In this document: one piece after another, positions 1-5,270 of the stretch
How positions within the stretch are numbered: the stretch's first letter is position 1
How the letters are laid out: each line of letters begins with the position of its first letter
Source of the DNA: an uncultured Veillonella sp.
Lineage (GTDB): Bacteria > Bacillota > Negativicutes > Veillonellales > Veillonellaceae
DNA length: 5,499 bases
Assembly (NCBI GenBank): GCA_900757715.1
Contig: CAAEOZ010000170.1
Span: 1 to 5,499, forward strand
Reading direction: 5' to 3'
Made by a program: the position numbers and the translations under genes
Notes under the pieces: generated by a model
What the model saw: only the letters and a program-made list of their open reading frames with translations
The model's database searches: none
Told to the model about the DNA's origin: nothing

Positions 1-144
1 CAACAAGGATGCAATAGGAGCCTCTTGAGCCGGTCTAAAGGAGGTATACCCAAAGTAGGTCTCCAACATGCGCAACGCTTGTTGTTTCGTCACAACTTGA
101 TGCGGTTTAGGTACTCCACGCTCAGTGCCTACCTGTTGTTCCAT
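1..144 (-). CDS. recQ: ATP-dependent DNA helicase RecQ, N-terminal fragment (cut by window edge)
   Basis: RecQ is a 3'-to-5' superfamily 2 DNA helicase that unwinds DNA during recombination and replication-fork repair. Only the first 48 codons are present, and the gene continues beyond position 1 on the minus strand. The visible protein begins MEQQVGTERG. After a short basic leader it carries LRMLETYFGYTSFRPAQE at residues 24-41. This matches the RecQ Q-motif (motif 0), FGY-x-x-FRP-x-Q, which contacts the adenine of ATP; the key glutamine is residue 40. The Walker A motif and everything after it lie outside the window. The ATG at 142-144 is supported by a Shine-Dalgarno AAAGGAG (151-157) six bases upstream. 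The leader before the Q-motif is slightly longer than in E. coli RecQ. The gene is divergent from putP. The family call is firm for so short a piece, but a RecQ-like paralogue cannot be excluded. Confidence 0.88.
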   Translation of the reverse strand, partial: MEQQVGTERGVPKPHQVVTKQQALRMLETYFGYTSFRPAQEAPIASLL

Positions 145-150
145 AGGGCT

Positions 151-157
151 CTCCTTT
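151..157 (-). promoter_or_regulatory. Ribosome binding site of recQ
   Basis: On the minus strand this reads AAAGGAG, six bases before the ATG at 144-142. It fixes the recQ start, which matters because the gene is truncated by the window edge. Confidence 0.8.
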
Positions 158-177
158 CGCGTTCCAGAAATATAAAT

Positions 178-206
178 ACTATACAGTGATTACGATTACT
201 ACTAAA
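178..206 (-). promoter_or_regulatory. Candidate recQ promoter
   Basis: On the minus strand there is a -10 TATAGT (178-183) and a weak -35 TTTAGT (201-206) separated by 17 bases. This would place the transcript start near 171 and give a leader of about 27 bases. The -35 matches the consensus at only three of six positions, and the region is AT-rich, so chance is a real alternative. The spacer contains a tandem GATTAC GATTAC (188-199). The 11-bp inverted repeat at 208-236 begins immediately upstream of the -35. Confidence 0.35.
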
Positions 207-207
207 G

Positions 208-236
208 GATATTTCGTACACCCAATACGAAATATC
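208..236 (+). terminator. Perfect 11-bp inverted repeat with T run (terminator-like hairpin or operator)
   Basis: GATATTTCGTA (208-218) and TACGAAATATC (226-236) are perfect reverse complements around a 7-base loop CACCCAA. On the plus strand the right arm is followed by GTTTTTTC and more T-rich sequence, the form of an intrinsic terminator. The stem is AT-rich and so not very stable. There is no plus-strand gene upstream in the window: recQ runs away from it. It could therefore be a stop for a short leader or antisense transcript, or a DNA-level operator just upstream of the recQ promoter candidate. The arms are certain; the function is inferred. Confidence 0.5.
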
Positions 237-400
237 GTTTTTTCATTCTTTTATTTTATCATATTTCGTTCGGTATGGGATTCATTAGTATATGATTTCA
301 TAAGTAACAATCTAATGCGTATCTCTAAAGTATATGGGCTAAATTGGTATAGGAATCTTGTTGATATCACCAAATTTTTACCCGCTAAAGTACTAATATG

Positions 401-409
401 TGGTACAAT
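401..409 (+). promoter_or_regulatory. Candidate extended -10 promoter of putP
   Basis: TGGTACAAT (401-409) fits the extended -10 form TGn-TAtAAT with one mismatch. It would start transcription near 416 and give a leader of about 50 bases. No good -35 lies 16-18 bases upstream. Other -10-like strings exist nearby, for example TATACT at 424-429, so the exact promoter is uncertain. Confidence 0.35.
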
Positions 410-447
410 AAAAATTATTTACTATACTATAGAATATAACTAAAACC

Positions 448-455
448 TAAGGAGG
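448..455 (+). promoter_or_regulatory. Ribosome binding site of putP, widely spaced
   Basis: TAAGGAGG is a full anti-Shine-Dalgarno match, but it lies 12 bases before the ATG at 468, further than the usual 5-9. No ATG, GTG or TTG in frame lies between it and 468. The ATG at 468 remains the best start because the protein aligns with PutP from its first residues. Confidence 0.75.
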
Positions 456-467
456 TCTTATATAGGC

Positions 468-1955
468 ATGACACAAGACAATTTAATGATTATTATCGCC
501 TTTGCCTTATACCTAGGACTCATGATGTATATCGGGGTCTACTACTATCGCAAATCAAACAGCATTGGTGATTACATCCTCGGTGGCCGACAACTAGGAC
601 CATGGATCACAGCACTCAGTGCAGAGGCATCAGATATGAGTGGTTGGATGCTCATGGGTGTGCCTGGTCTAGCGTATACTACGGGGATTTCTGGTGTATG
701 GATTGCCGTAGGCCTCACATTAGGCACATGGGCGAACTGGAAATTCGTTTCTAGACGCTTACGTAACCATACTGAGGTAGCTAGTGACAGCTTGACATTA
801 CCGGATTATTTGAAGAATCGTTTCCACGATCAATCGCATTCGGTAGCTGTCATTTCCGCCTTATTTATCTTAATTTTCTTCTTGATTTATACATCATCAG
901 GATTCGTGGCAGGGGGCAAATTGTTCAATACCATCTTTGGTCTTGATTACACCGTATCCCTCTTTATCACCGCCGGCATCGTCGTATTTTATACCTTCCT
1001 TGGCGGATTCCTTGCCGTATCTTGGACAGACTGTATTCAAGGCGCATTAATGTTCTTTGCCATCTTGGCAGTACCAATTACAGCAGCCATGTACATGGGT
1101 GGCCCTATTGAAATATTCCAACTCATCCAACATGAGTTTCCACAAGGACTTAGCTTGTTTGGTAATCCATCTGATTGGTTTACTTGGGCTATCGGCCTAA
1201 TTTCTTCTCTTGGTTGGGGTCTTGGCTACTTCGGTCAACCTCACATCCTAGTTAGATTCATGGCTATCTCTGATGCGAAAGAACTTAAGAAATCTACGAA
1301 CATCGCCATGGTATGGGTTATCTTATCCCTTATGGCAGCTATTGCTGTAGGTCTCATCGGTCATGTTTACATGCTGCCAGATAAGTTAGTAGGCACTGAT
1401 GCGGAAACAATATTCCTCATCATGACAGAACGCCTCTTTACTCCATTTGTAGCTGGGCTTATCTGGTCCGCCGTATTGGCAGCCATCATGAGTACCGCTT
1501 CAGCGCAGTTGTTAGTAACAGCTTCTGCTATTTCTAACGACTTCTATGCTAATATCATCCATCCAAAAGCAAGCGATAAAGAGCTTGTATTAGTAAGCCG
1601 TATCGTAGTGCTTTTAGTGGCATTGATTGCCATCTATATGGCCATGGATCCTGATAGCTACATCTTAACGATGGTAGCCTATGCATGGGCAGGCTTCGGC
1701 GCAGCCTTCGGTCCAGCAATCTTGTTCTCCTTGTTCTGGAAGCGCATGACGCGTCACGGCTGTATCGCTGGTATTGTTGTAGGTGGTTTAACAGTACTCA
1801 TTTGGAAACAATTTGGATTCTTTGGCCTATATGAAATTGTGCCAGGCTTCATCTTCTCTTCTATCGCAATCTATATTGTAAGCCTCATGGGTAAATTGCC
1901 TCCACGTTCGGTTCTAAAAGACTATAGAGAAGCAGAAAAAATGCACGTTCTATAA
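468..1955 (+). CDS. putP: Sodium/proline symporter PutP
   Basis: PutP is an inner-membrane secondary transporter of the solute:sodium symporter family (LeuT fold, usually 13 membrane helices). It couples Na+ entry to uptake of L-proline for use as nitrogen or carbon source or as osmoprotectant. At 495 residues it is close to E. coli PutP (502) and similar throughout. Visible hallmarks are DYILGGRQLGP (35-45), SAEASDMSGW (51-60) with D56 and S58 at the positions of the sodium- and proline-related D55 and S57, LTLPDYL (109-115), FLGGFLAVSWTD (177-188), GWGLGYFGQPH (249-259), MSTASAQLL (341-349) with S342 and T343 in the second sodium-site region, YAWAGFGAAFGP (405-416) and WKQFGFFGLYEIVPGFIF (446-463). 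Hydrophobic segments run through the whole length. No proline dehydrogenase gene is adjacent. The gene is monocistronic, ending at the terminator at 1964-2004. Proline as substrate is inferred from close similarity. Confidence 0.93.
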   Translation: MTQDNLMIIIAFALYLGLMMYIGVYYYRKSNSIGDYILGGRQLGPWITALSAEASDMSGWMLMGVPGLAYTTGISGVWIAVGLTLGTWANWKFVSRRLRNHTEVASDSLTLPDYLKNRFHDQSHSVAVISALFILIFFLIYTSSGFVAGGKLFNTIFGLDYTVSLFITAGIVVFYTFLGGFLAVSWTDCIQGALMFFAILAVPITAAMYMGGPIEIFQLIQHEFPQGLSLFGNPSDWFTWAIGLISSLGWGLGYFGQPHILVRFMAISDAKELKKSTNIAMVWVILSLMAAIAVGLIGHVYMLPDKLVGTDAETIFLIMTERLFTPFVAGLIWSAVLAAIMSTASAQLLVTASAISNDFYANIIHPKASDKELVLVSRIVVLLVALIAIYMAMDPDSYILTMVAYAWAGFGAAFGPAILFSLFWKRMTRHGCIAGIVVGGLTVLIWKQFGFFGLYEIVPGFIFSSIAIYIVSLMGKLPPRSVLKDYREAEKMHVL

Positions 1956-1963
1956 TATAACAT

Positions 1964-2004
1964 AAAAAAGCTAGTTGATTCATCGATCAACTAGCTTTTT
2001 ATTT
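1964..2004. terminator. Bidirectional intrinsic terminator between putP and the WYL gene
   Basis: AGCTAGTTGAT (1969-1979) pairs perfectly with ATCAACTAGCT (1986-1996) around the loop TCATCG. An A run (1964-1969) lies on the left and a T run (1996-2000, then ATTT) on the right, so each strand reads as stem plus U tract. It lies 8 bases after the putP stop, and its right flank overlaps the stop codon of the convergent gene (2003-2005). It should serve both genes. Confidence 0.88.
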
Positions 2005-3031
2005 ATGAGTATTGGTGTAAACCTTCCTCAATTGCTTCTTTCACCTCAGCTACTAAAGAAGCTGGAGAAAGAACTTTTACACTTTGCATATATTGGAGCG
2101 CCCAATATTTAAAAGCGTCATGATTAACACGTACGCGGCATACAACATTATCAGCTGTTATATTTGTAAACTCTACATTGCCATCGAACCAATCTAAAAT
2201 TTGATTTACGATGGAACGTCTAGCTTTAAACGTAACAGTAATAGATTCACCACCGAACATATAAATATGTTCCTTTACGTATTGTGACACGTTAAAGGTG
2301 CGTTGTTGTTGGTATCCCTTTATCTCCCGTAAAGGTTTTCTACGTTCATTTAGCACCGTAATATGTGCAATTCGATCAACGCGTAATGTAGACATATCAT
2401 CATAACTTTCGTGATTTCCTACCAAGTAATAATGTCCTCGATTCATTACTAGTTGGAATGGATTAAATACATACTTCCGTTCCTTATGATCTGGCCCAAG
2501 ATTAATATGTAATCGCTTATCCACATCTGGTTGGCAATAGGCCAATGAAATTTTTCTACCCTTTTGTATTGCTTCTTCTATGAGATCAATATTAAGAAAT
2601 AAATCTTGGCTTCTATGAAGGTACCCCGTATTACTTTCAATATCAATACCATGAGGCTTAAAATAGGAGCTACCCAATTTTGCAACACGCCCGATTAAAT
2701 CTTTACGTTGAGATGCAGTAATATGGCGAGATGCCAATATACCATCAATCAATAATCGCAATTCAGAATCTTCAAAGGTATGAATCATATAGAAATCAGT
2801 ACGTCGAATTGTGCCATCTGCTCCCACAGCAGACTCTTCACATTGAATACTAAAATCTCCAGATTCATATAAATCATTTAAATGACGGCCTAAGGTTTTC
2901 CGATCGACGGATACCTCGTACCGTTCGGCTAATATACTGCGAATCTCCTCTTGAGATAACGTATGATTAGCATCTGTTTCGTCTTTCAGGATTTCTAGTA
3001 TGTATACTAGAACTGCCTTCTTAGATGCCAT
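2003..3031 (-). CDS. WYL-domain transcriptional regulator (helix-turn-helix, WYL, WCX)
   Basis: This is a 342-residue DNA-binding protein of the WYL family, whose members bind a small ligand or nucleic acid through the WYL domain and repress or activate transcription. The N-terminal 60 residues form a winged helix-turn-helix: LSQEEIRSIL (25-34) followed by a probable recognition helix in VDRKTLGRHLNDL (42-54). The WYL domain spans about 145-228, with NPFQLVMNRGHYYLVG (190-205), where YYL stands for the WYL triplet, and LRVDRI (216-221), the usual conserved arginine strand. A WCX-type C-terminal domain follows from about 246 to 338. The length is typical. The ATG at 3031 is chosen because AAGGAG (3038-3043) lies six bases upstream. 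The neighbours give no clear target; WYL regulators often act on their own promoter, and the promoter here carries several dyads and repeats that could be operators. The ligand and regulon are unknown. Confidence 0.85.
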   Translation of the reverse strand: MASKKAVLVYILEILKDETDANHTLSQEEIRSILAERYEVSVDRKTLGRHLNDLYESGDFSIQCEESAVGADGTIRRTDFYMIHTFEDSELRLLIDGILASRHITASQRKDLIGRVAKLGSSYFKPHGIDIESNTGYLHRSQDLFLNIDLIEEAIQKGRKISLAYCQPDVDKRLHINLGPDHKERKYVFNPFQLVMNRGHYYLVGNHESYDDMSTLRVDRIAHITVLNERRKPLREIKGYQQQRTFNVSQYVKEHIYMFGGESITVTFKARRSIVNQILDWFDGNVEFTNITADNVVCRVRVNHDAFKYWALQYMQSVKVLSPASLVAEVKEAIEEGLHQYS

Positions 3032-3037
3032 AAAAGA

Positions 3038-3043
3038 CTCCTT
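3038..3043 (-). promoter_or_regulatory. Ribosome binding site of the WYL regulator
   Basis: On the minus strand this reads AAGGAG, six bases before the ATG at 3031-3029. It touches the last, degenerate unit of the 9-bp repeat array, so a protein bound to that array could interfere with nearby expression. Confidence 0.8.
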
Positions 3044-3095
3044 TTACAAATAATACAATTAATACAACTTTATCAACTAATACAATTTATAGAAT
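3042..3095. repeat. Tandem 9-bp repeats (consensus TAATACAAY) in the WYL gene leader
   Basis: Six consecutive 9-base units in phase start at 3042, 3051, 3060, 3069, 3078 and 3087. Units 2, 3 and 5 read TAATACAAT, TAATACAAC and TAATACAAT. The unit at 3087 (TTATAGAAT) matches at seven of nine bases and the one at 3042 (TTTTACAAA) at six; the one at 3069 (TTTATCAAC) matches at only five. On the coding strand the unit is ATTGTATTA. The array lies between the candidate promoter and the ribosome binding site. The three near-identical units are plain to see; counting the outer units as real is inference, since the DNA is AT-rich. Confidence 0.55.
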
Positions 3096-3117
3096 CATCC
3101 ACAACACATCGGATGAT
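3094..3117. promoter_or_regulatory. 7-bp inverted repeat in the WYL gene leader
   Basis: ATCATCC (3094-3100) and GGATGAT (3111-3117) are perfect reverse complements separated by 10 bases. It lies just downstream of the predicted transcript start (about 3132), so it may be an operator dyad (arm centres 17 bp apart) or a small RNA hairpin. No T run follows, so it is not an intrinsic terminator. Confidence 0.45.
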
Positions 3118-3138
3118 ATTTACAAAATACCCATACAC

Positions 3139-3147
3139 ATTATACCA
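3139..3147 (-). promoter_or_regulatory. Extended -10 promoter of the WYL regulator
   Basis: On the minus strand this reads TGGTATAAT, a perfect TATAAT with the extended TGn element. The -35 position at a 17-base spacing (3162-3167, ATGAAC) matches the consensus at only three of six bases, which an extended -10 can tolerate. A run of A follows upstream on that strand (near 3167-3172), like an UP element. The predicted transcript begins near 3132, giving a leader of about 100 bases. Confidence 0.6.
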
Positions 3148-3154
3148 TACTTTC

Positions 3155-3167
3155 ATGAACGGTTCAT
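3155..3167. promoter_or_regulatory. Perfect palindrome over the -35 position of the WYL promoter (candidate operator)
   Basis: ATGAAC-G-GTTCAT is a perfect 6-bp inverted repeat around one central base. It covers the -35 position of the extended -10 promoter at 3139-3147, so a protein bound here would be well placed to block RNA polymerase. Which protein binds is unknown; autoregulation by the WYL protein is the simplest guess. Confidence 0.5.
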
Positions 3168-3261
3168 TTTTTCCTCATTAAAATTATCGATTTACTATAC
3201 TTTTTCAGCAATATAAAATAACTAAAAGTAATAAATATAAAATAAATGTAAATTTAATTAT

Positions 3262-3320
3262 ATTAAATAAAACCCGTTAACACTTAATACATATAAATAT
3301 TATAAGTGTAACGGATTTTT
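3262..3320. terminator. Hairpin terminator of the methyltransferase gene
   Basis: CCGTTAACACTTA (3274-3286) pairs with TAAGTGTAACGG (3303-3314) with a single bulged A, around an AT-rich loop of 16 bases. On the minus strand the hairpin is followed by GTTTTATTTAAT (3273-3262), so it should end methyltransferase transcripts about 80 bases after the stop codon. The other flank (GATTTTTATTTT) would also let it work rightward. It isolates the WYL gene from the methyltransferase gene. Confidence 0.75.
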
Positions 3321-3392
3321 ATTTTAACTATGAAATCAAAATGAATATAATACAACTTCATAGCAATACAATCAAATAACGAGCTCTATCAA

Positions 3393-5009
3393 TTAGGAAA
3401 TACTACCTGTTTTCTTACTTCTAATAAAGCCCAATTGTTCCATACGCGTTGTTAATTCATTATAAAAAGCTTCAGCCATGGCATTTTGATGCTTTGTAGA
3501 TTGAGACTGATCTGCACTAAAGAGAGCATCTTTAATCTTTTTAATTACCGTGGATTTCGCTTTTGGTTTGTTCAACAACTCCATAAATAATAAATCCTCT
3601 TCAGAAATATCACCAATAGCATCATTAAACATATCTGCTCCATACATATATTCACTACCACCATTCACAATAGCTTTTACAAAGTTTGTAAAACGGGCAG
3701 GTATATAAGATAAGCCCTCCATATACTCTTCTTTTACAGGGAATGTTTTATAGAAGCGAATACCACCGCGTACCATATGCTCTACTACAGCTCGATATAA
3801 ATTACATACAGCAGGTTCTAATTCATCATCAGATGCATGAGCCGTCTCATGAGCCGCTTTCAAAATAGCGAGGCCTTCAATCATATTGAAAGTGCCACCA
3901 TCTTTAATTATTGCTTGGAACGTATCTCTTACGAGCTCATTTTCAAACATTTCAAGTGCTTCCTCATCAAAGAGAATTTGGAAAACAAAGCTATTTACAA
4001 TAGTACATACAGGAATTGTATTCACTTCAGCCGGATTCGCAATAGCATAGTTGATATCTTTTGCAGCGCTAGCTTTACAAATAATAGACTTGCGGAATGT
4101 TGTATCTAGTATAAAATCTAAATATTGTTCTTGATCCGCTTGGCTATTAGGAGCCAGTTGTTCAAGTTTAGCTGCTATACTTTCATCATAGGTACGAACC
4201 ATAGATAGTGTAAGGTCTGCATCGCATACATAAGCAAGATTATGCGCTTTCAAATGATCATTAAATTGATAGAAATAGCACGGATCATTATGCGGCTCTA
4301 GATGGTCATGACCTACATAATAGTCATCCTTTTGCATTACAGAGCGCAATGCACCAAGGAATTTACTATTTCGTTCTTTAAGGTTATCATAGTTAAGAAT
4401 CTGAGCACCCACAAGACTGCCTACGGTCTTACCGCGCAACACCTTTTCCTTATGGGTCAACTTATCTTGGCCACGATTAGCAAACAGCATGAGCTGACGT
4501 ACTTCTTCCATGGTATGCCAACCTGGATACGTATTGTAAGACACATAGGCAATACCATTATCCACCAAATGATTAGAAATAATATTGAGCAGCTTATCCT
4601 TCATTTCATCATTGATCCAAGAGTAGAATCCATGTGCAATAATATAATCGAAAGTCCCCATAGATTCGTCAAAATTCAAAATATCTCCTTGCACCAAGGA
4701 TACATTCTCTAATTTTGCATCACAAATAATTTGATTGCCCTTCTCTACTTGGTCTTGTGAAAGTTCAATGCCTACAAAGGTCGCCTCTGGGTTAAATACA
4801 GCTTGAGAAATAATATTACCGCCATAAGTAGCGCCTAGTTCAAGAACACGAGCTGTCTTCGCAGGTGGAGTATTTAGCCCTACAAGAGCACCATATGCTT
4901 CTAAATAGGCCGGCGTTGTAAAAGGAAATGGATAGGATTTATAGCCTAACTCTTTATATATCGTTTGTTGCGTATCTTCTGTTGTCATTTGTGTATTATC
5001 CTTAGCCAT
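3393..5009 (-). CDS. SAM-dependent methyltransferase with methyltransferase-regulatory domain (PKMT-like)
   Basis: This is a 538-residue class I methyltransferase. The N-terminal Rossmann domain (about 25-180) has motif I VLELGATYGGN (55-65), an acidic residue at the end of strand 2 in FVGIELS (E82), GDI (108-110), YIIAHGFYSWI (122-132) and the family signature SYNTYPGWH (157-165). A segment around 231-265, with the pattern H-x-H-L-E-x-x-N-x-P-x-YF, matches the predicted methyltransferase regulatory domain. The rest is mostly helical and ends in a probable winged-helix domain (about 460-530). This order resembles the rickettsial protein-lysine methyltransferases PKMT1 and PKMT2, which modify an outer-membrane protein. 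Motif I has ATYGG where many relatives have GCG-x-GG. No signal peptide is seen, so it should act in the cytoplasm. AGAGG (5015-5019), five bases upstream, supports the ATG at 5009; Met8 is a less likely start. The gene appears monocistronic. The fold is confident; the substrate is unknown. Confidence 0.82.
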   Translation of the reverse strand: MAKDNTQMTTEDTQQTIYKELGYKSYPFPFTTPAYLEAYGALVGLNTPPAKTARVLELGATYGGNIISQAVFNPEATFVGIELSQDQVEKGNQIICDAKLENVSLVQGDILNFDESMGTFDYIIAHGFYSWINDEMKDKLLNIISNHLVDNGIAYVSYNTYPGWHTMEEVRQLMLFANRGQDKLTHKEKVLRGKTVGSLVGAQILNYDNLKERNSKFLGALRSVMQKDDYYVGHDHLEPHNDPCYFYQFNDHLKAHNLAYVCDADLTLSMVRTYDESIAAKLEQLAPNSQADQEQYLDFILDTTFRKSIICKASAAKDINYAIANPAEVNTIPVCTIVNSFVFQILFDEEALEMFENELVRDTFQAIIKDGGTFNMIEGLAILKAAHETAHASDDELEPAVCNLYRAVVEHMVRGGIRFYKTFPVKEEYMEGLSYIPARFTNFVKAIVNGGSEYMYGADMFNDAIGDISEEDLLFMELLNKPKAKSTVIKKIKDALFSADQSQSTKHQNAMAEAFYNELTTRMEQLGFIRSKKTGSIS

Positions 5010-5014
5010 ATGTA

Positions 5015-5019
5015 CCTCT
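5015..5019 (-). promoter_or_regulatory. Ribosome binding site of the methyltransferase
   Basis: On the minus strand this reads AGAGG, five bases before the ATG at 5009-5007. It is a moderate match and supports this ATG over the in-frame Met8. Confidence 0.65.
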
Positions 5020-5081
5020 ATATTTAATATTAGAATTATCCCAAATATGTATATTGCTAAAATTATGCATGGTTCCTTATC

Positions 5082-5090
5082 ATTATAACA
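5082..5090 (-). promoter_or_regulatory. Extended -10 promoter of the methyltransferase gene
   Basis: On the minus strand this reads TGTTATAAT, a perfect TATAAT with the extended TGn element and no clear -35. Transcription would begin near 5075, giving a leader of about 65 bases. The promoter form matches that of the WYL gene. A TAATACAAT copy lies about 45 bases further upstream, at 5135-5143. Confidence 0.55.
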
Positions 5091-5218
5091 AATTCCTAGT
5101 ATATTACCTATGTTTTAAGCAGTTAATACGTAAATAATACAATAGCAACTAGCACTATAAACTGATTTATGGAAGATACTTAATATGATATTTAGAAAAA
5201 CTAAATTTACATACAAAA

Positions 5219-5242
5219 GAGGCACCCTTGAAAGGGTGCCTC
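5219..5242 (-). terminator. Intrinsic terminator of nifJ
   Basis: GAGGCACCCT (5219-5228) pairs perfectly with AGGGTGCCTC (5233-5242) around a four-base loop. On the minus strand the GC-rich stem is followed by TCTTTTGT. It lies 28 bases after the nifJ stop codon and is the strongest hairpin in the window. Confidence 0.88.
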
Positions 5243-5270
5243 ATATAGTTCTCAGTCGTTAAATAACGAA

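Larger units (their letters stand above)
145..467. other. Divergent recQ-putP intergenic region
   Basis: These 323 bases hold the recQ ribosome binding site and promoter candidate, the 11-bp inverted repeat at 208-236 and the putP promoter candidate and ribosome binding site. An extra half-site ATATTTCGTTC at 261-271 matches the left arm of the inverted repeat (ATATTTCGTAC at 209-219) at ten of eleven bases. The stretch from about 240 to 440 is very AT-rich. I see no gene here: an open frame at 186-443 has a GTG start with no Shine-Dalgarno, and its composition simply follows the AT-rich DNA. Confidence 0.7.
3032..3392. other. Intergenic region between methyltransferase and WYL regulator
   Basis: These 361 bases have no gene that I can support. 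From right to left they hold the methyltransferase terminator (3274-3314), an extremely AT-rich stretch (about 3175-3270), the WYL promoter with its palindrome, and a leader of about 100 bases with a dyad and tandem 9-bp repeats. A further TAATACAAC lies at 3348-3356 and CAATACAAT at 3364-3372. A 7-bp inverted repeat CTATGAA/TTCATAG (3328-3334 and 3357-3363) spans 22 bases of loop downstream of the methyltransferase stop and has no obvious role. Confidence 0.7.

Noticed and set aside
186..443. Open frame of 85 codons on the plus strand upstream of putP
   Set aside because: It has a GTG start with no Shine-Dalgarno, starts inside the recQ promoter candidate, runs through the inverted repeat, and its residues (many I, Y, F, N) just reflect AT-rich DNA. 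No family is recognised.
3837..4109. Plus-strand open frame of 90 codons
   Set aside because: It lies entirely antisense to the well-supported methyltransferase gene and has no recognisable motif.
4302..4712. Plus-strand open frame of 136 codons
   Set aside because: It is antisense to the methyltransferase core, including its conserved YNTYPGWH region; the minus-strand reading is clearly the real one.
2003..5009. Possible defence locus, because WYL regulators often occur with phage-defence genes
   Set aside because: Flanking genes are housekeeping (recQ, putP, nifJ), the methyltransferase resembles protein methyltransferases rather than DNA modification enzymes (no DPPY/NPPY-type motif), and no nuclease, toxin or restriction gene is present.
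5191..5205. TTTAG-AAAAA-CTAAA inverted repeat upstream of the methyltransferase promoter
   Set aside because: Five AT-rich base pairs are expected by chance here and nothing nearby gives it a role.
5256..5269. Small inverted repeat TCGTTA-AA-TAACGA just after the nifJ stop
   Set aside because: Six bases with a two-base gap in AT-rich sequence is weak, and the strong terminator at 5219-5242 already explains transcript ending.
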